64,000 bases of DNA from Mansonella perstans (GCA_037074765.1 JBAMDO010000133.1:62001-126000), one strand, 5' to 3'. Positions 1 through 15,069 are shown, numbered from the stretch's first letter. Made by a program: numbers and translations. Notes: generated from the letters alone by a model not told the origin.

Positions 1-3000
1 TTCCATGTTGTAATATTTTGATGCAAATAATTATCTAGCAATCCAATCTAGCACAATTAATTAAACCAGTAAGACTGCTTATATAGAAAAGAAATACCGA
101 CATTTTGTGGATCTATATTTTGATGCAACTAATTAATCCTATCTGGCATAATTAATTAATTTCTCAAAATATTACTTATTTATATTACATTCTACAATCC
201 TTATTGGTTATTTAGCAGGGAAACGCCTTAAGATTTATAGAAACGGTATATCTCAAATAGTCTTTTATGTAGTTGACCTAACAGTGATTCTGTATGAAAT
301 GTTTCATACAAAGGTCAATTTAAAAGTGATTTCTTTGCCAATTTTGATATAGTTTATAGGTAGCACTATGTCATTGTCGATGTATTATCTTTCTTCTCTT
401 TTATTTGAGGGCAACACGAAAAACATATTGACATTAAAAATAAAAACTGAACAAAAAAATTCAGTATAAAATTTTTTCCAATGAAGAATTAATTAATTCA
501 AAATAGAATTGCAGAAATAATTTTAAAAAATCATTATTATGCTATTGATATTTTTCGCAACAAATCCTGAAAAGAAATATCCTGAAAAAAAATTGAAAGA
601 AGAAAGTAGAGAAGAGAGAAATAGGTTGCAGGACAAGTGGACAAGAGAAGTAATTAATGGAGGAATAGAGAAAGACATTTGGGTCAAATATAAATTATCC
701 ATAACTTTTTAGTCTTAGAAATGATTTAAAAAAGTTTTTTTTCAAAAACTTCAGCACACTTATATTTTTACCTTATATTCGTGCTTAAACTTTATAAAAT
801 TAGTTCAATTTATTAACTCATTATTTAACGCTTCAATTATTCCCTAAAAAAAATTATCAATAAATACGAATAAGTTATCAGTTGGATTTAGATACGGAGA
901 AGTCATCAGTTAGATTTAGTATATTACACAGAAATTACATCATTTGGTTATTTCGTAAATAATGTGAATTTAAAACAAACAGGAAAAAAAAGGAAATGGC
1001 AATAAAAGAAATTTTACTGTTTGTTAATGAAATGAATTGTATTAAATTCGTTTATTGCACTCACCAAAAAGAAAATGATAATTTTGCATCTTTTCAAATT
1101 TATTTTTTTCTTGAAATATATTTCAAATTTTTGAGAATTTTTTCCTTTTTTTTACTGAACAATAAAATGCAATAAAAATTTTATACTGATGATGTTTTTT
1201 AATTTGTAATTTTTCAAATGACTAATTTAAATTTCATTTATTATAATTGGTGCAATCGAAGTTCCGAATAATTATTTGTAAGCATCTGTATTATTATCAG
1301 TAACCTCATCACATTATCAGTATTGTCAGTGTAGATCCGTATAACAAAAAGGAAAGAAAAAGAAATGCTATGTTAATATTAAATGAAATTGTATTTAAGA
1401 ATGGAATTTAAAAATGGAAGATACGAATCACTAAGTGCATATGTAATTATACGTATATTTTCGAAAATGAATTTTTTTGAATTCTGAGAATCTATATAGC
1501 TATTTTTGTTATCAGTATGGAAATTTTAAAAATGAAATTCAAAAAAAAAAGTTCAAAAAGTTATAAAGACGTATTCAAATATATTAAATTAAAATAAATT
1601 AATGGGTATTAAATTAAAATAAATTAATGGGTTATTAACATGCTATTTAATTAACACTTACTGATACCAATATGAATATGAAACAGTAATGATATTTGAA
1701 AAATGATGTAATTATCAACTGTTAAATAATATTATCAATTAAACAAAGCGATAGGTGAGTAAAGAATATGATATAACTGATATTAAGGTAAGCTGGTAAA
1801 AATGGCACCAAATAAGCGATTATTGATAAAGTTCATAATGAAGATAATGGTGGTAAAAACGGTGCAATCATGAAATAGTGCAGATTATGGCTAAGAAGCA
1901 AATAATAGAATTTTGGATGAGAATGCAACAGATAATTCTGGTAAAAATATATATAGGAAATTTTCATAGGAAAAAATTAAATATTTATATTTGATATGCA
2001 ACGTTATATAACATAAATACTGCTTTTATAAAAGAGAAAGAAGAAAAAAAAAGTTCTAAAGTAATACTATGTAATAAAAGCCAGTATTATGCACTACGAA
2101 AAAAAAGTTTATTGCAAATATATGTATTTTATAGGTGGTTTCATTCATTGTTCAATGAATTAAATTCATTTTAAATAGCTAAAAAATTGTTAACTTTACT
2201 TTGATGTGCTGAAAGAGTACATCTATTGTTTATGAAGAGATTCACTGCATCATATAAGATTAATAGTTATGAATTAATTATAAAAAGATTTTATAATGAA
2301 TAAATTGGAAATTTTTAATCTAATAATGATTGATTGCAAAATAAAGCGAAAAGTTTGAAAATAAGGAATTAAAATTTTTTCAGTGAAATATATCTTATTT
2401 GTATTTGCCAAAAGAATGTAAAAAAAAGAGGCTTTGAAAATTTAGCGAATCATATTTAAATTATGAAAATATGCAAAAAAAAATTATCAAAAAATTTATA
2501 GAAAGTATTTTAAGAATTTCTAGTATTCAATGGAATTTTTAATAATTATAAACTGGTAAACACAATAAAATTCTGCTTATTATGGGTTGATGATTAATTA
2601 ATGTTAGGGAAAGTTTGGCATTTAAGGAGATGAATGATGAATAATTATATCGAGGTCACCAGAAAGACAAATATTCTCGATTTAGACGATATTACTCTAC
2701 GGCATTATGCCCAAGTGTCTATTCATGAACATGTAAGAGTGTAATAGTCGTAATGAATTGTTTGTCATCAAATAAATGAATAAAACCACAATCGAAATTT
2801 TGCATTTTAAGAAAATCCGAAAATTAGGAATGTAAAACACTGGAAAGGATTTTTTTAAAATTTCGTTTAAATTCAAAAAAAAGAATGGAAAGAGAAAAAT
2901 TCACTTAAATTTCCTTTATTTCATTTATGCGAAATATGAATGTTATAGGTCAGTTAAATTGGAAATGATCTATTTTATTTTCATATCTGCTTCAATTCTT

Positions 3001-6000
3001 TCTTTTAAGATTTACTAACAACACGCAACAAGTAAATAACATTAGAAAATGTAATTATGATCATTAAATTAATTAGCAATCTATTTTGTAATTTTGGTTA
3101 GTGATTTATCAATTGAACAGATAATTTATAATTTGCAAATAGCAATTTTCAAAGATTTGTAGTAACTGAAAATTAAGAATAAAATAAAACTTCCTTTCAT
3201 AAGGTTTGCGGCCGAACATTAAAATGTTTTGGCATTTATTGCGATTTGAAATAAAACTGTTGTAGAAAATCAAAACATGAATTTGGAATTAAAGTTTCTT
3301 GAATAAATGGAGTTAAATGATTGCAAATAGCAATTTTTTCGCGAAACCTTCAATATATAGAAATGTTAATTTGAAATTTAAGATTTATATATTTGTTTAT
3401 GTATGGAAAACTTGTTTGTTATTAAGCATCCACTAAAGTGGTCGAATTATTATTTGGAATTAAATATAAGCATTTGATTTGAAATCTCACAAATGTTAAA
3501 TCATTTAAATGTCCATTCAATGAATTCAATGAACCAGAATTTTTGATTTCAGCAACTGTAATTTCGATAATGAAAATGAAATGAACTGCGAAAAACCGGA
3601 AAATGAAACATAAATTTAAAAACCCATACTTTTTATGGGTAAATAAGAAGGAACAAGGAAGAAACAGCGAGAAAGAGAAAAGAAAAGAAGGTACAATTTC
3701 AATGGTTGCATTACTGAGTACATTAGAAAATAAGAATATATGTTAGTTATTGGGGTAAAAATGAAGTAGCAAAAGATTTTTCACTGGCGATCTGAATTAG
3801 TCGCCCACAATAATTGAATCATTAATTGTGATTGAAAAACAAAGTTTAAATTTGGTTCCAAATTTCTTGACTTATGTATGCTTGCTATGACATTATGAAG
3901 TGAAGCAATTAACCCTTTCATTTGAATGTATAATGTTAATTAGAAAAGGGAAAAAACAAGTTTCATGCATTACAAAACAAAAACGAATTAATGTTATTTC
4001 AGCATTGCAATTCTTTAATCTTAATGTAATTGTGCAAATCTAATATTTACTTAATTGATCAATTTAAATACAAATTTTAATTTCAGTTCTCAATTTTATT
4101 TTTGCACTATACTCTTCAATTTGTGAGAAACGTATCAGACTATAACTTAAATAATTCATTAGCTAATCAGTTGGCTAACCGATCGAACTATCAATCAATC
4201 ATTTAATCGATTAATTAATCAATCAGTCAGTCAAAGCTAATCAACAGTAATTAATCAACCAATGAATTAGCCAATCAGTTAACTATCTTATTTTATTGCT
4301 GAACTTTTTTGTGAAGCAATCATTCAGTCAAATAGTTACCTAATGAATCATTCAGCCAATTAGTCAGAAAATAAAATCAACTATTGAGTTGAGTTAGCCA
4401 ATAAAAGTGAGTCAGACAATCAATCACGCGATTTGTTTAGTAATTTATTCATAACAATTAGCTATCATCAATTTTGTCAAATTTTTTTTTAAATAATGTT
4501 CCGCTGGAAATTTAATTTAATTCTACAAAAAAAAAAAAAGACATTATGAACAGAAATTCAGTACAAAAAGTGTAAAATATTCAACAATTTGTAAGCTAAA
4601 TTTTAAGACTTACAATACAATGAAATGGTGATTAAACAAAATTCTGCGAAGTAAATGCCGAATAATATATGTTAAATAAACAGATACGGACACAAACAGA
4701 CAGGCGGACAGACAGATACATATATCTATGAAGGAATGTAAACAGAACATAAATATCTCATACCCATCGATTTTACCGCTAATTACCCTTCAGTAACTAC
4801 CATTACTACTACTACTACTATCACCATTATTAAGCATTACAGTCTGATATTACTGATACTGATTTGTGGATAATAATTAAAAAGTAATTTAAGAAACAAA
4901 CGAATAATATTAACTAAAAATAAAAATTATTATTGATATCAAATTTTAAAAAACCTGAACATGAATGGTTATTTATTAATTTATAAAAAAATTCTCATTA
5001 ATAATTTTATTATTTCACTTTTTCATCCTTTCTTTTTTCCTCTATCTCTTTTTTCTTTTCTTTCTCTTCCTTTTACTTAAAAAACCAACCAGTCATATTA
5101 ATGAATTCGTGAAAGTAATAACTTAAATAGAATTTGAAAAATACCTTCCTTTTTTCTATCATACAGTATTCAAATGTGTATATTATTATGCAGTGCATAT
5201 TTAATAAAATAATGATATAATCAATAATATAATACTTCAATAAAATGACAAATGTAATAATAATATGACATAGTAGTGTAACAAATATTACATGACGTTA
5301 CAGTTAATAATTTAACAGTGCAATTGTTAATATCTTAATATAATCATAACGTACATAATATATTCTTAATGTAATTAAAATATATCAATATAATTAATAG
5401 TTTAATCCCACAAAATGACTAAATGATCAGTGTTCCAATTGCTAATATATTAATATAATTAATAGACAAGAGGTAATAGTGGGATCAATGATAGCTTTAT
5501 GTAATTGTTATCTTGATATAATCAATGATACAACTTTATCATTTCACATTTGCATTTTCTCTTCTTTCCCCTTTCCTTGATTATGTGGATAATATAAAAT
5601 GGATTTATGAATTTTGGAAAAAAAACCATTTATTGTTCGATGATGTTATGCTGTCTTATTAAAAGTTTGATTATAGCCATATAGATAGTGAAAAATTATA
5701 GAATTGAATTTTTTTTGAAGTTTTTTTTTCAGCTGTTTTTGAATTATTGTTATTTGTTTGAAATTATTTGGAGATCATGATTGCTTAGATATATATAGAT
5801 CACAGATAGAATATGATGAAGATAAAATTTCATAATGATTTCTTCAAATTCTGAATTGAAAAATAATTTTTGCAAGATTTCATTTCATGTAATCGAAAAG
5901 TTCATTTTATCACTTTTAAAGAAATCTTTTGAAGATTTTAAATAAGGTTTAAATTAAAAATAAGAGCTAATATTAATAGAAATGTCAGATAAACCGAAGA

Positions 6001-9000
6001 ATCAGATAACCATATAGAGAGCCAATAAATAATGTGAAAAAACAGAGTTGATTTTATAACTACTCCTTCGTGACATTTATTTCTAATCACATATTTGGAT
6101 AAATAAAAGATCTATATGGTTTTTTTCAATGTGTACTCTAACTCTACTGGCAAGCAATCAGGTTCTTCCGGCATGCAATCATATAGATATGAGCAGATCT
6201 TGCAGGAAAAATCAGGTTGTTTAATCAAATATTGGCCATTTATTTAGATCATATGATCATCCATGAAATGTTTGAAGCAAATGTTAAAAATGTTTGCATA
6301 GTAGATTTCATTTTACATTTAAACAGAACATTTTGTTGCCATATAAATCGATTGCAAACATTGCAATCAAAATATTAAATTCAAAAATGTAAATTGAAAT
6401 TCTCATATTTAAATAAAAAATTAAAGCAAACCCAGCCATTCAAAAATATTCTACGAGGAGAAAATTGTACGTTAAAAAAATGAAATGTCTTATTAAAAAA
6501 AATTGTATTCAATACAAACGAGTAAGAATAGATGATAATTCCAGTTTTTTTTTTCATTCAGGAAATTAATGTTGTAATTATTCAGTTCTAATAGTGCAAT
6601 TTGAAGAATAAGAGAAAGAACTTGTACTCAAACTTGCAATGATTTTGCGATTATTCCAATTCAAATAAATTTTTGAACAAAACAAAAATGACATCGTCAA
6701 AAACTTCTGCGCTGTTAATTTGTCCTTTTCATTTTAAAAAACTCTCATTTAACATTCACTTTTTTTAAAACATATAAGAATGACAAGAAAACTATTATTT
6801 GGTTGCGTCAAACGAAACATTTTAAGTAAAATATAAAAAAAGAAACTATGCCAAATCTTTTTTGTATTTTGTTATTTCTATTTTTCTCTGACAGAATCTT
6901 TTGTAATTTGCCAATTTTTTTACGAATTCATTCGACATCGTTTTTTTCCTACCTCATAAAATAACTTCTAATAGCTCAAACGTTGCAGTAAATATAGAAA
7001 AAGAACTAAAAGAAAAAGCATCAATTTTAATTTTTGAAATTATTTATCTAAATATTTCCAGAAAGAATTTGATAAAATAATGAATAATTTAAAATTGCTT
7101 TTGAGATGTAAATAGTGGACTGGAACTGGTATGACAAATTAATAACATAAATGACGACTGGAAATAGCACTAAAAATCAACAACATAAATTTTTCAAAAA
7201 AATTTAAACAATTGTTTGCTTCTCAAATTACTTTTTTGCTCTAATCAGGTTGAAAATGATTAAGGATTTCACAGTTATATTCCAAATGAGGAAATATAAA
7301 AAAAGGCAATTTTTTTCGAAGAATTATAGGGTTTTTGGTATTATTTAATAGGAATCATTGGAATAATGTTTTGAAGTGGAAATTACGCTTTATCATCAAA
7401 GAAATTATCAAATAACTTCGATGAATTCTGGCATTAAATAATACTTTAGTTAGAAATCAACCGCATAGATGATTTGATGATATGTCCCTTTAAATTTTTT
7501 TAAAAAAAAAATTACCAATTATTTACTGTTCGCCTAGGCGATGAATAAAATTTTAGCAGTTGTTACTTGAATTTTTACTGAAATTGTCACCTCTTAAAAT
7601 TGGAATATGATTAAAAAAAGAAGAGCAGTGCAAATCTTTTGGAATCGTTTCAAGGATTTGGTGGAAAAAAATTTCAAAAAAAAACATTTCGCAAACATTT
7701 CGAAATTTTGTTGCCAAGATGTAAATGTCGTTTCATGTATGAACACAGAATGTAAGTATTATTCGACAAAAAAAATTTTAGACAGCGCATTTCCATTGCT
7801 CTTTAAATATTTTGACACATATATATTTATTGAAAATGATAGGGAATACAATTTTAATTCATGACTTAAATTTAAATGCTATGAAATGGATTATAGTATG
7901 AGCAAACAAACCACATCTTTCATTTCTTCAGAAATTTGTGATGTGAACTATTTTGAAAAATTGTGCTTGTAAAAAAAAGTTGCTAAGACATCATTCAGCA
8001 AATATTTTTTTCGAAATTTAAAAGTCTGGTGAAAGAACTAAAACTTAAAGTCTGATTATTTAAACTTAATTTAGAAATTAGAAAGAAAAAAGTTTGAATA
8101 TTGAAAATTGGAAACATAAAAATTCTCAACTTTAATGCATTGAAAAGTATCACATTTTTTAGTGCATTAAATAGTATTTTAATTTTAATTGAAATAGTTC
8201 GGTTGAAATACAATAAAAATAAACATCGCGTCAGTGAAAAAATTTTAAATCTGGAAAATATTCGAATTTCATTAAAATTGAAATCTTAAAGAGTTCGAAA
8301 AAGGTGATAAATGATAAATAGATAAATTACAAAAATAACAGGCATGACTGAATATTTGATGCAACCGATTTTTCCTCTCTTCAACTTTTTTTCATTCCAC
8401 TCTTTTGATCCATAATGATTATCCATTATTCATCCATTCATTGTAATTTTGTCCAAAACAGGTCATCAGCCATACATTACACAGCACTCACTTCTTCCTG
8501 ACTATTCGTGATCTCACATTTGATCCATAGATAGTTATAGAATATCTAATAGGTGTGGATTTCACACAAATTGACACCGGATGAATGTAAAATTGTTTTC
8601 CAATAAATTGCATTATTATGATTTTCCGATCATTGAAAATCTATTAAAATAGCTTTGATTTGTTTTACGGTTGATAATCTCCTGATCTAATCAAGTAACA
8701 AAGATCTAATTGAGTAACCATGATTTAATTCAATAACATTTTAAAACCTTCCGCATCCTTAAGCATAAATTATGTTTTTTGCCACTTTTCACCATCTTTT
8801 ACTTTTTCAAATCCATGTCTTCCTCATTTTCTCGCTCTCACCTCACTTCGCATCCCTTTTAATTTTTCCTTCAAATTTTTCAAATGTCAAAATTCAATGT
8901 TTACTTGGGAAAAGTTGCACCTTATTGATTGTTACTCTTTGATCGGCATACAAAAACATTTCTTTTGAAAAAAAAAATTGAAAATGGCCGAAAATATTAA

Positions 9001-9162
9001 AAAATGATAAAGAAACGAATTTTAAATTCTCAATTTTCTTGTTCATTTTCTTTTATTTCTTTCTGATATTTCATTGTTTAAGTTTGAAATCATTCAAATC
9101 AGAAACCAACTGATAAACGAGTTACAAGTTTTTAACATCCTTCTTGCAGCTAAATGTTCAGA

Positions 9163-9490
9163 ATTATCAAAATTAGAATCCAAAAGCAATTCTTAAGCGG
9201 ATAAAGATAACGTTTCTTATGAACAGTACAAAAGAAAACAACCCCACTCCAGCAATGATATTTCAATATGCAATCAAATTATTATTTCAATGAGCAATCA
9301 AATTATCAGGTTCGAACAACCAATTAATGGAGGAGTTAACACTCGTCTTGCATTTAGATTTTTGGATTTATCAAAATTAGAATCAAAAGCAATTCTTTTA
9401 AACAGATAAAAATAAACGTATCTTATGCATAATACAAAAGAAAAAAAACTCCACTCCAGCAGTGATAGTTCAGCAAGCAATTAAATTATT
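9163..9490. repeat. Two direct copies of a ~122-bp unit
   Basis: 9163-9283 and 9367-9490 are clearly alike: both start TATCAAAATTAGAATC, share an AAAGCAATTCTT block, an ACAAAAGAAAA block and a CACTCCAGCA block, and end in CAA(A/T)TTAAATTATT-like sequence. They are separated by about 83 bases of unrelated sequence. Divergence is from substitutions and small indels, so the duplication is not recent. No terminal inverted repeats were seen. Confidence 0.75.
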
Positions 9491-9712
9491 ATAGCTTATA
9501 ATATATAAAGATTAGATAGAAACTGCAATCGTTTTATTGAAGTAGTGAAAGTTTTATTTTTCATAAGAATAAAAAAAATGTTTGCAAACAATGATGGAAA
9601 GAAAATTTTTATTGCATTGCAATCGCTTAAAAAATGAATAAGCAGCTTTATTTAGCGCAATGAATTTGCTGAAATAAACCGAATTACCTGCCAATGATCA
9701 CACATGCTGCCA

Positions 9713-9770
9713 AAATTACTGTTTAAAATCATCTTGAAAAAAATTACTGTTTAAAATCATCTTGAAAAAA
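9713..9770. repeat. Tandem duplication of a ~29-bp unit
   Basis: A unit containing ATTACTGTTTAAAATCATC followed by TTGAAAAA occurs twice head to tail with almost no difference, indicating a recent local duplication. Confidence 0.8.
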
Positions 9771-12177
9771 CCATTTTATTAAATATTATTGAACAAAGTA
9801 TTCAGTCAGCGACTTTTTTCCGAGAATTTTGAACGAATTCATGGCTTCAGATTTAGATTGAATATACAATCTCTTGGATTTCCAATTTTCGTACGAAAAT
9901 TAAGGATTTCCTGCTTTATCGCTTTGAAATTTATGAATGAATAGGAAATAATGTTTTGCTACTAATATAACACAGTGATTATATCGCTTCACCTTCACAA
10001 TATAATACAGTATTAATACTAATACAATGCTTGTATTGCTTCATCATCTTGTCTAGAATCACATTAATATGAAGTATTTAGATACCAACGTAACGTTGCA
10101 GGAATCATTAAGCCTCCAAAAAAACAATTGCGGTTCTGCCGATTCCACTTACTCTTGGCATAAAAAAGACGTCGACCAGAAGAACTCTTCCCCCCATTCC
10201 CGATTTTACTCACATTATTGTTTCTGAATCCATTTACGGTTATTCTATCTAATGCTCACACAATGAACACTTGACGGAGCGTGGTGCTTTATGAACACAA
10301 TGTCTTTATGCTCAGTTAACTGATATTTTTTATGTCACGCATGTCACGTTACATATGTCACGCTAATATTTTGTCACACTAGCACGTATCATACTAAAAT
10401 TAATCTATTTCTAGTTTTATGAATAAAAGTATTCCAAATTCTCGGCAAAAGAAGACGCCAAATTTCACTCCGTCTAGTGCACTTTATACTTGCAATATTC
10501 AGTTTGTTTGTCTCTATATAAATATAAAAATAGTAAATATATTTGTAAGTTGAAAAAAAGTATAAATAACAAAACACATAAAAATTCAATATATTTTATA
10601 TTTGATTAAAATGAAAATTAAAATGACTATTGCGTGAAGCAGCAGCAGCTTTTCAGATTTTTGTCAAAATTTGGATAGAAGAAGACAATAGGAGGGAAAA
10701 TATCCAGTAACCCACTTGATATATCCTTGATGTCATTTCCGGAAATACATTGAGAAATCAATTCATTGAAATCAGCAACTAAATAATGAGAGCACGATAA
10801 TTAAATGACATAATTGACGGAAATAATATTGGGATAGTTTCAACAAAGTTTCATATATGCAATCGATATTTCTTTTTATGCAGCTTCCAAACTAATGCCT
10901 GAAAATATAATTACGCAGGGAGTATTTTGAATTGAAGTTTATATAAAATCTTCTTACGAGATTATTAATTTCTGCATTTTCAGGCTGATTCCAGTTTTTG
11001 CTTTTGTAATGGCATAAATAAAGATCGAAAATGCTAATGAGAATAATGGTATAGCTTGTTATATTTGAACAATCAAAAAAATTTCTTTCAAAAATTTGCT
11101 ATTACGCAATGTCGCTGAAAGAAATACTTCAAAAAAATTGGTTGAAAAGACTGTTAAACAAAAAAGAAAAAGTAAGCAAAATGCAGAATGAAACGAAAGA
11201 ATTTTAAAAGTATAAATTAAATTAACCCTTACAGTGGTACACCCTGCACCGGTAAAGAAGATAAATACTTTCTTTGCGAGATTTACAAATTAAATTATGA
11301 TAAAATATAAATCAAATCATAATATTGAAATCGCAACCACATAAAATAAAGTCACAGTGCTAGAATTATAACTATGCACAAATTAAGTCAAATTATAATA
11401 TTGAAATAAGGTAGATAAGCAAATACATTTCTTGCAAAAGTTATAAAATAAATTAAGTTATAATTACATGTAAACTAAATTAATCTAAATTAGGTTGTAA
11501 TAATAAAATTATATTTTATGTAAATCAAATTAAATTATGATCTTGAACAAGACAAACAAAATAGTTTATCAGAAAATGTTTTATTCATTTTTAATAAGTT
11601 GGCAAATATATTAGTGGACAAGAGAATACAAATTAAATTGAATTGAAACATAATATTCCGACAATTAATCAAATTCTCATGCCTGAGTTTAGTGTTTAAT
11701 CATGAAATTTGATAACAGTTCCTGAGATGAATGTATTATAGAAGATTCGCTCTCGATACTTAACCTATTTTAAATTCAAATAAATGGTTCGGATTTATTA
11801 ATATTATTATCCTTGATATCAAATGAATACAAGTCGGGTAAAAGTTCAGCAGTATGAACAAATTCATATAAAATTAAATATTTGTTTAAGGCAGTAAATT
11901 TCAAAAATAAAAGGACGTAATCACGTTTCTAGTGCATCAATCCTAGTGGTTGTGATCGGTGGATTGCGATGTTGTTGCTGTTGTTGAGTAAATTGCACTA
12001 CTCAAAAGATTATGTTATTTCGGAGAATTGGCGAAAGAAAGGAAATTAGGTTATTGAAGTTAAAAATGGAATTTAGGTATTTTTCTTTTTTCTGAGGCGA
12101 AAGAATGTTTCTTATGAAAGACAATTCGTTTTATTTCTTGGTAAAAATTGTTAAGCATTCAGACAGAATTATTGTTA

Positions 12178-14307
12178 ATGGATTGTCGTGAGAGCTCGTG
12201 GATATCATGCTTTTGTGATATTCGTGGAAATGAATTTTTCTGTGAGGTGCGTTCAATATTTATTATTCTGAGATTTTTTTGAGTTTTGCTTTTGCTTTAA
12301 TATTAATTGGCATTATCAGATTTTATCAGATTTCAGATCAAATGTTCGAATAACTTTCGCTGTTTTTGTCATTGAATAAATTACTTACATACATATTTTA
12401 TTACTTTGCAATCTTATCACTTATCATTATATTTCATCTTATCTTATCACTTATATATATTTTATTTTATCATAGTTATATTTTATCGCTTTGCAAAAAA
12501 AATTGTCCAATGTATACAATTAATATTTTCAGTTAAAATTTTTAATAATTAATGTCATCAGTTGAACTCGTTAATTTTTTTATCAATTAGAATTAAGTTA
12601 TTGATTTTGACTAATGTATCGGAATTTTGAGTGCTTCCACGATAATTGGAAATGAGATCTTTTCGCTCAAATTAACTATAATTTATGATTTAGGTCGCTA
12701 CAAGTTTTATCAATGAACGGTTCAATTTAACTGGTTTAAAGGACCTAGTGCCACATTATGATCATGCACTGGATTTAATTCTAGATTTGGTTTCGGGTTG
12801 GCTTTTCGTCAGTTAAAATGTTATATAGATGAATATTTTAAATGTTAGGTAACATTTGAGCTTCCAATTAGTGTTTAGAAATTGCGAAAGAGAATTTCTA
12901 CGACTGAAGTTAAAAAAATATTTGGTAAACTTTTTCCAGTTTCAATACTATGAATACATGTACGTCAACTAGAATTGATTATAAACTATTAAGTACGATG
13001 CATATCAAGCAGTTTTGAGCTTACTTTTCTGTTAATATTTTACGAGATTTTTCAAGAAATCTCGAAAGTTTTACAAGGATACAAGGATTGTAGATATGGG
13101 CGAGGAAAGCGATGTTGGAAGAAATGCAGCTCAAACACTCTATGGGCTCATTCATGCACGTTATATTTTGACGGTTGCTGGAATAAAACAAATGTTAACT
13201 AAATTTAATAATGGTATTTTCGGAGTTTGTCCTCGTTTCTATTGCGGTGAACAGTATTTATTGCCCATTGGTATGGAATTATTCTTGGCCACATTAATTA
13301 ATTAGTTATAATAATATCGCTTGACAGATGGCAGATAAGAATTTCTAAATTTAGAAACGAAAAGTTGGCATTGTTTTTCATTTTTGGAGCATTTTTTTTT
13401 TTTTTTTGTGACACAGAATTTCAGCAAGAAATTATACATTTGGTCCTGTGACTTACAAAAACAGTAACTTTTGTTTTAGAAATTATTCAACTTTTGAAGA
13501 GATGCAATTACATAATTTTTTATTCAGGACTTTCTGATACTCCGGGAGAGTCAGCGGTGAAATTGTTTTGTCCAAAATGTTTAGACATTTATAAGCCATG
13601 CAATGCATATCATCAGAATATTGATGGTGCATTTTTTGGTACAAGTTTCCCTCAGATGCTTTTATTCGAACTTCCAGTTGAATTAAGACCGAAGCGACCA
13701 ATTAACAGCTTTGTTCCAAGGTATGTTAGATTTGTAATATATGGATAGATAATATATACATATATTATCATCGCTTAACGAAATATGATTAATCATTTTA
13801 TGTTGAAAACTTTGGAATATCATATTTATCAGTCATGCATTTCTTATCATGAATCATCAACGTCATCGAACTGATTGATGTTCACCTGATTATACAAATA
13901 AATCAAGTGTTCCAGAATTATATTTTTATCTATGTTCACCTGATCATATAAGTAAATCAAGTATTCCAGAATTATGAGATATTTGCGTTCCGTGCACTTA
14001 TCAGTACTGTCCCAAATGACTGTATTAAATGTTGTATTGTGAAAAATAACTGATTTCTACTAAGATAATTATTATTCATAAATTTTTCCCAAATTTCACA
14101 TGCATTTTCTAGTTTTCTTCATCTAATTTCCAATACGCTACATGTAAAGCTTAAGAGTAATTATCGCATACCCTTTAAGTAGGTACGCATACCCTTTAAA
14201 TAGTAATGTCTGTTCAATTAATTGCTCTTCAAATCCCGAAATTATCCCTTTTCAGATTGTTTGGTTTCAAAATACATCCTACGTTCTATGAATTACAGCA
14301 GACTTGA
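12178..14307 (+). CDS. CSNK2B: Divergent casein kinase 2 regulatory beta subunit
   Basis: Exons 12178-12246, 12694-12796, 13094-13270, 13528-13720 and 14256-14307 join in phase to 197 codons (human CK2 beta is 215). CK2 beta dimerises through a zinc finger and holds and modulates two catalytic alpha subunits. Visible family motifs are WIS-FC-IRGNEFFCEV at the N-terminus, FNLTGL, LYGLIHARYIL, the zinc ligands in CPRFYC and CPKC, DGAFFGTSFP and the C-terminal FVPRLFGFKIHP. The start is ATG 12178, 15 bases after a TTCAG acceptor (12162) that suits trans-splicing. Oddities: the acidic loop that follows the ILDLEP motif in normal beta subunits is shortened and mostly lost; the N-terminal Ser-Ser-Ser-Glu phosphorylation site is absent; and Arg of the RxALDMI segment is changed (DHALDLI). 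This suggests a specialised paralogue, not the ancestral gene. Family assignment is firm; paralogue status is inferred. Confidence 0.92.
13872..13978. repeat. Two direct copies of a ~52-bp unit in CK2 beta intron 4
   Basis: ATGTTCACCTGAT, then a few bases, then AATCAAGT and ATTCCAGAATTAT, occur twice in succession. The repeat lies wholly in the last intron of the casein kinase gene. Confidence 0.7.
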
Positions 14308-15069
14308 ACTATCACAATTGTTATTTTCATTATTGGTACAATCAATCCTCAGCAATTTACTACATATTGCATTAGATCGAAATTATCAACGTGATATGAA
14401 GAATTTGAAACGTCTTTCTCTATCCTGAATTTTTGAATTATACGGCTTGTGATGTTTGTCTAATTATAGTTATTATTCGCTACATTCTATATGCAGTAGG
14501 AGTAAATACTGTGAATTCCTTGTTTCAGAAGTTTTGTAGTCTCTCAGATCATATATTACATTCAAATGCTTCCCTTTTTTTTTATCATCACTATTTAGTC
14601 AAATAAAGCAATTTCGAAACATCGCTCTTGCTAATCAAGAAATATGGAACATAATACTACCATATTAGAAGCACTGAAATTGGTAAAAGAATGATACAAA
14701 GTAATTTGACAACTACAGTATTGAATACACTCTTGAAAGCTTGGTCGCACATAACACTGTATCTACTTTTAGCAGTACTAAAAAATTTGCCGTACTGAAT
14801 TTCAAGCAATATCTATAGTTTAAGAGAAAAAACTGTCAAAATAATCTATTGTAGATACTGAAACTATAATGGATTATCTGAACAATACGCCAGTTCAGAA
14901 AAAACGGTACAGTACGCTAGCGACGCACTTTCTTCCTTTGCAATTTTTTTGGTGAAAAATTCTTTTAGATAAGTAATATTTTATTACAGCAACATTATCA
15001 AACACGAAAAAAAGTTGATACTGACAAGAATGGAGGATTGAACTGTTATCATCTGTAATGACTATTCTT
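14308..15069. other. Convergent intergenic region
   Basis: This is the 3' space between the + strand CK2 beta gene and the - strand TMCO1 gene. A canonical AATAAA on + lies near 14599 (CAAATAAAGCAA), and AATAAA on - lies at about 14978-14983, so both 3' UTRs probably end here. No further gene is seen. Confidence 0.6.

Larger units (their letters stand above)
1..12160. other. Gene-poor AT-rich region with local repeats
   Basis: No exon chain with homology, consistent codon use and matching splice signals was found here. Short open stretches (for example 7607-7864 +) are low-complexity, Lys/Phe/Asn-rich and look accidental. The region holds AATC-type simple repeats (about 4184-4400), a CTA run near 4807, AT-rich TAATATAATTAATAG-like repeats (about 5200-5480), and direct repeats listed separately. 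It could contain distal promoter sequence for the casein kinase gene that starts at 12178, or introns of a gene I cannot recognise. Confidence 0.6.

Noticed and set aside
7607..7864. 85-codon open frame (+) in the gene-poor region
   Set aside because: Low-complexity Lys/Phe/Asn composition, no family pattern, no trans-splice-like acceptor next to the ATG; expected by chance in AT-rich DNA.
10133..10490. Two loosely similar - strand segments (GTCTTCTTTTGCCGAGAAT-like) that could be small RNA genes or repeat copies
   Set aside because: Similarity is short and gapped, and no stable shared fold or Sm-type site could be supported by eye.
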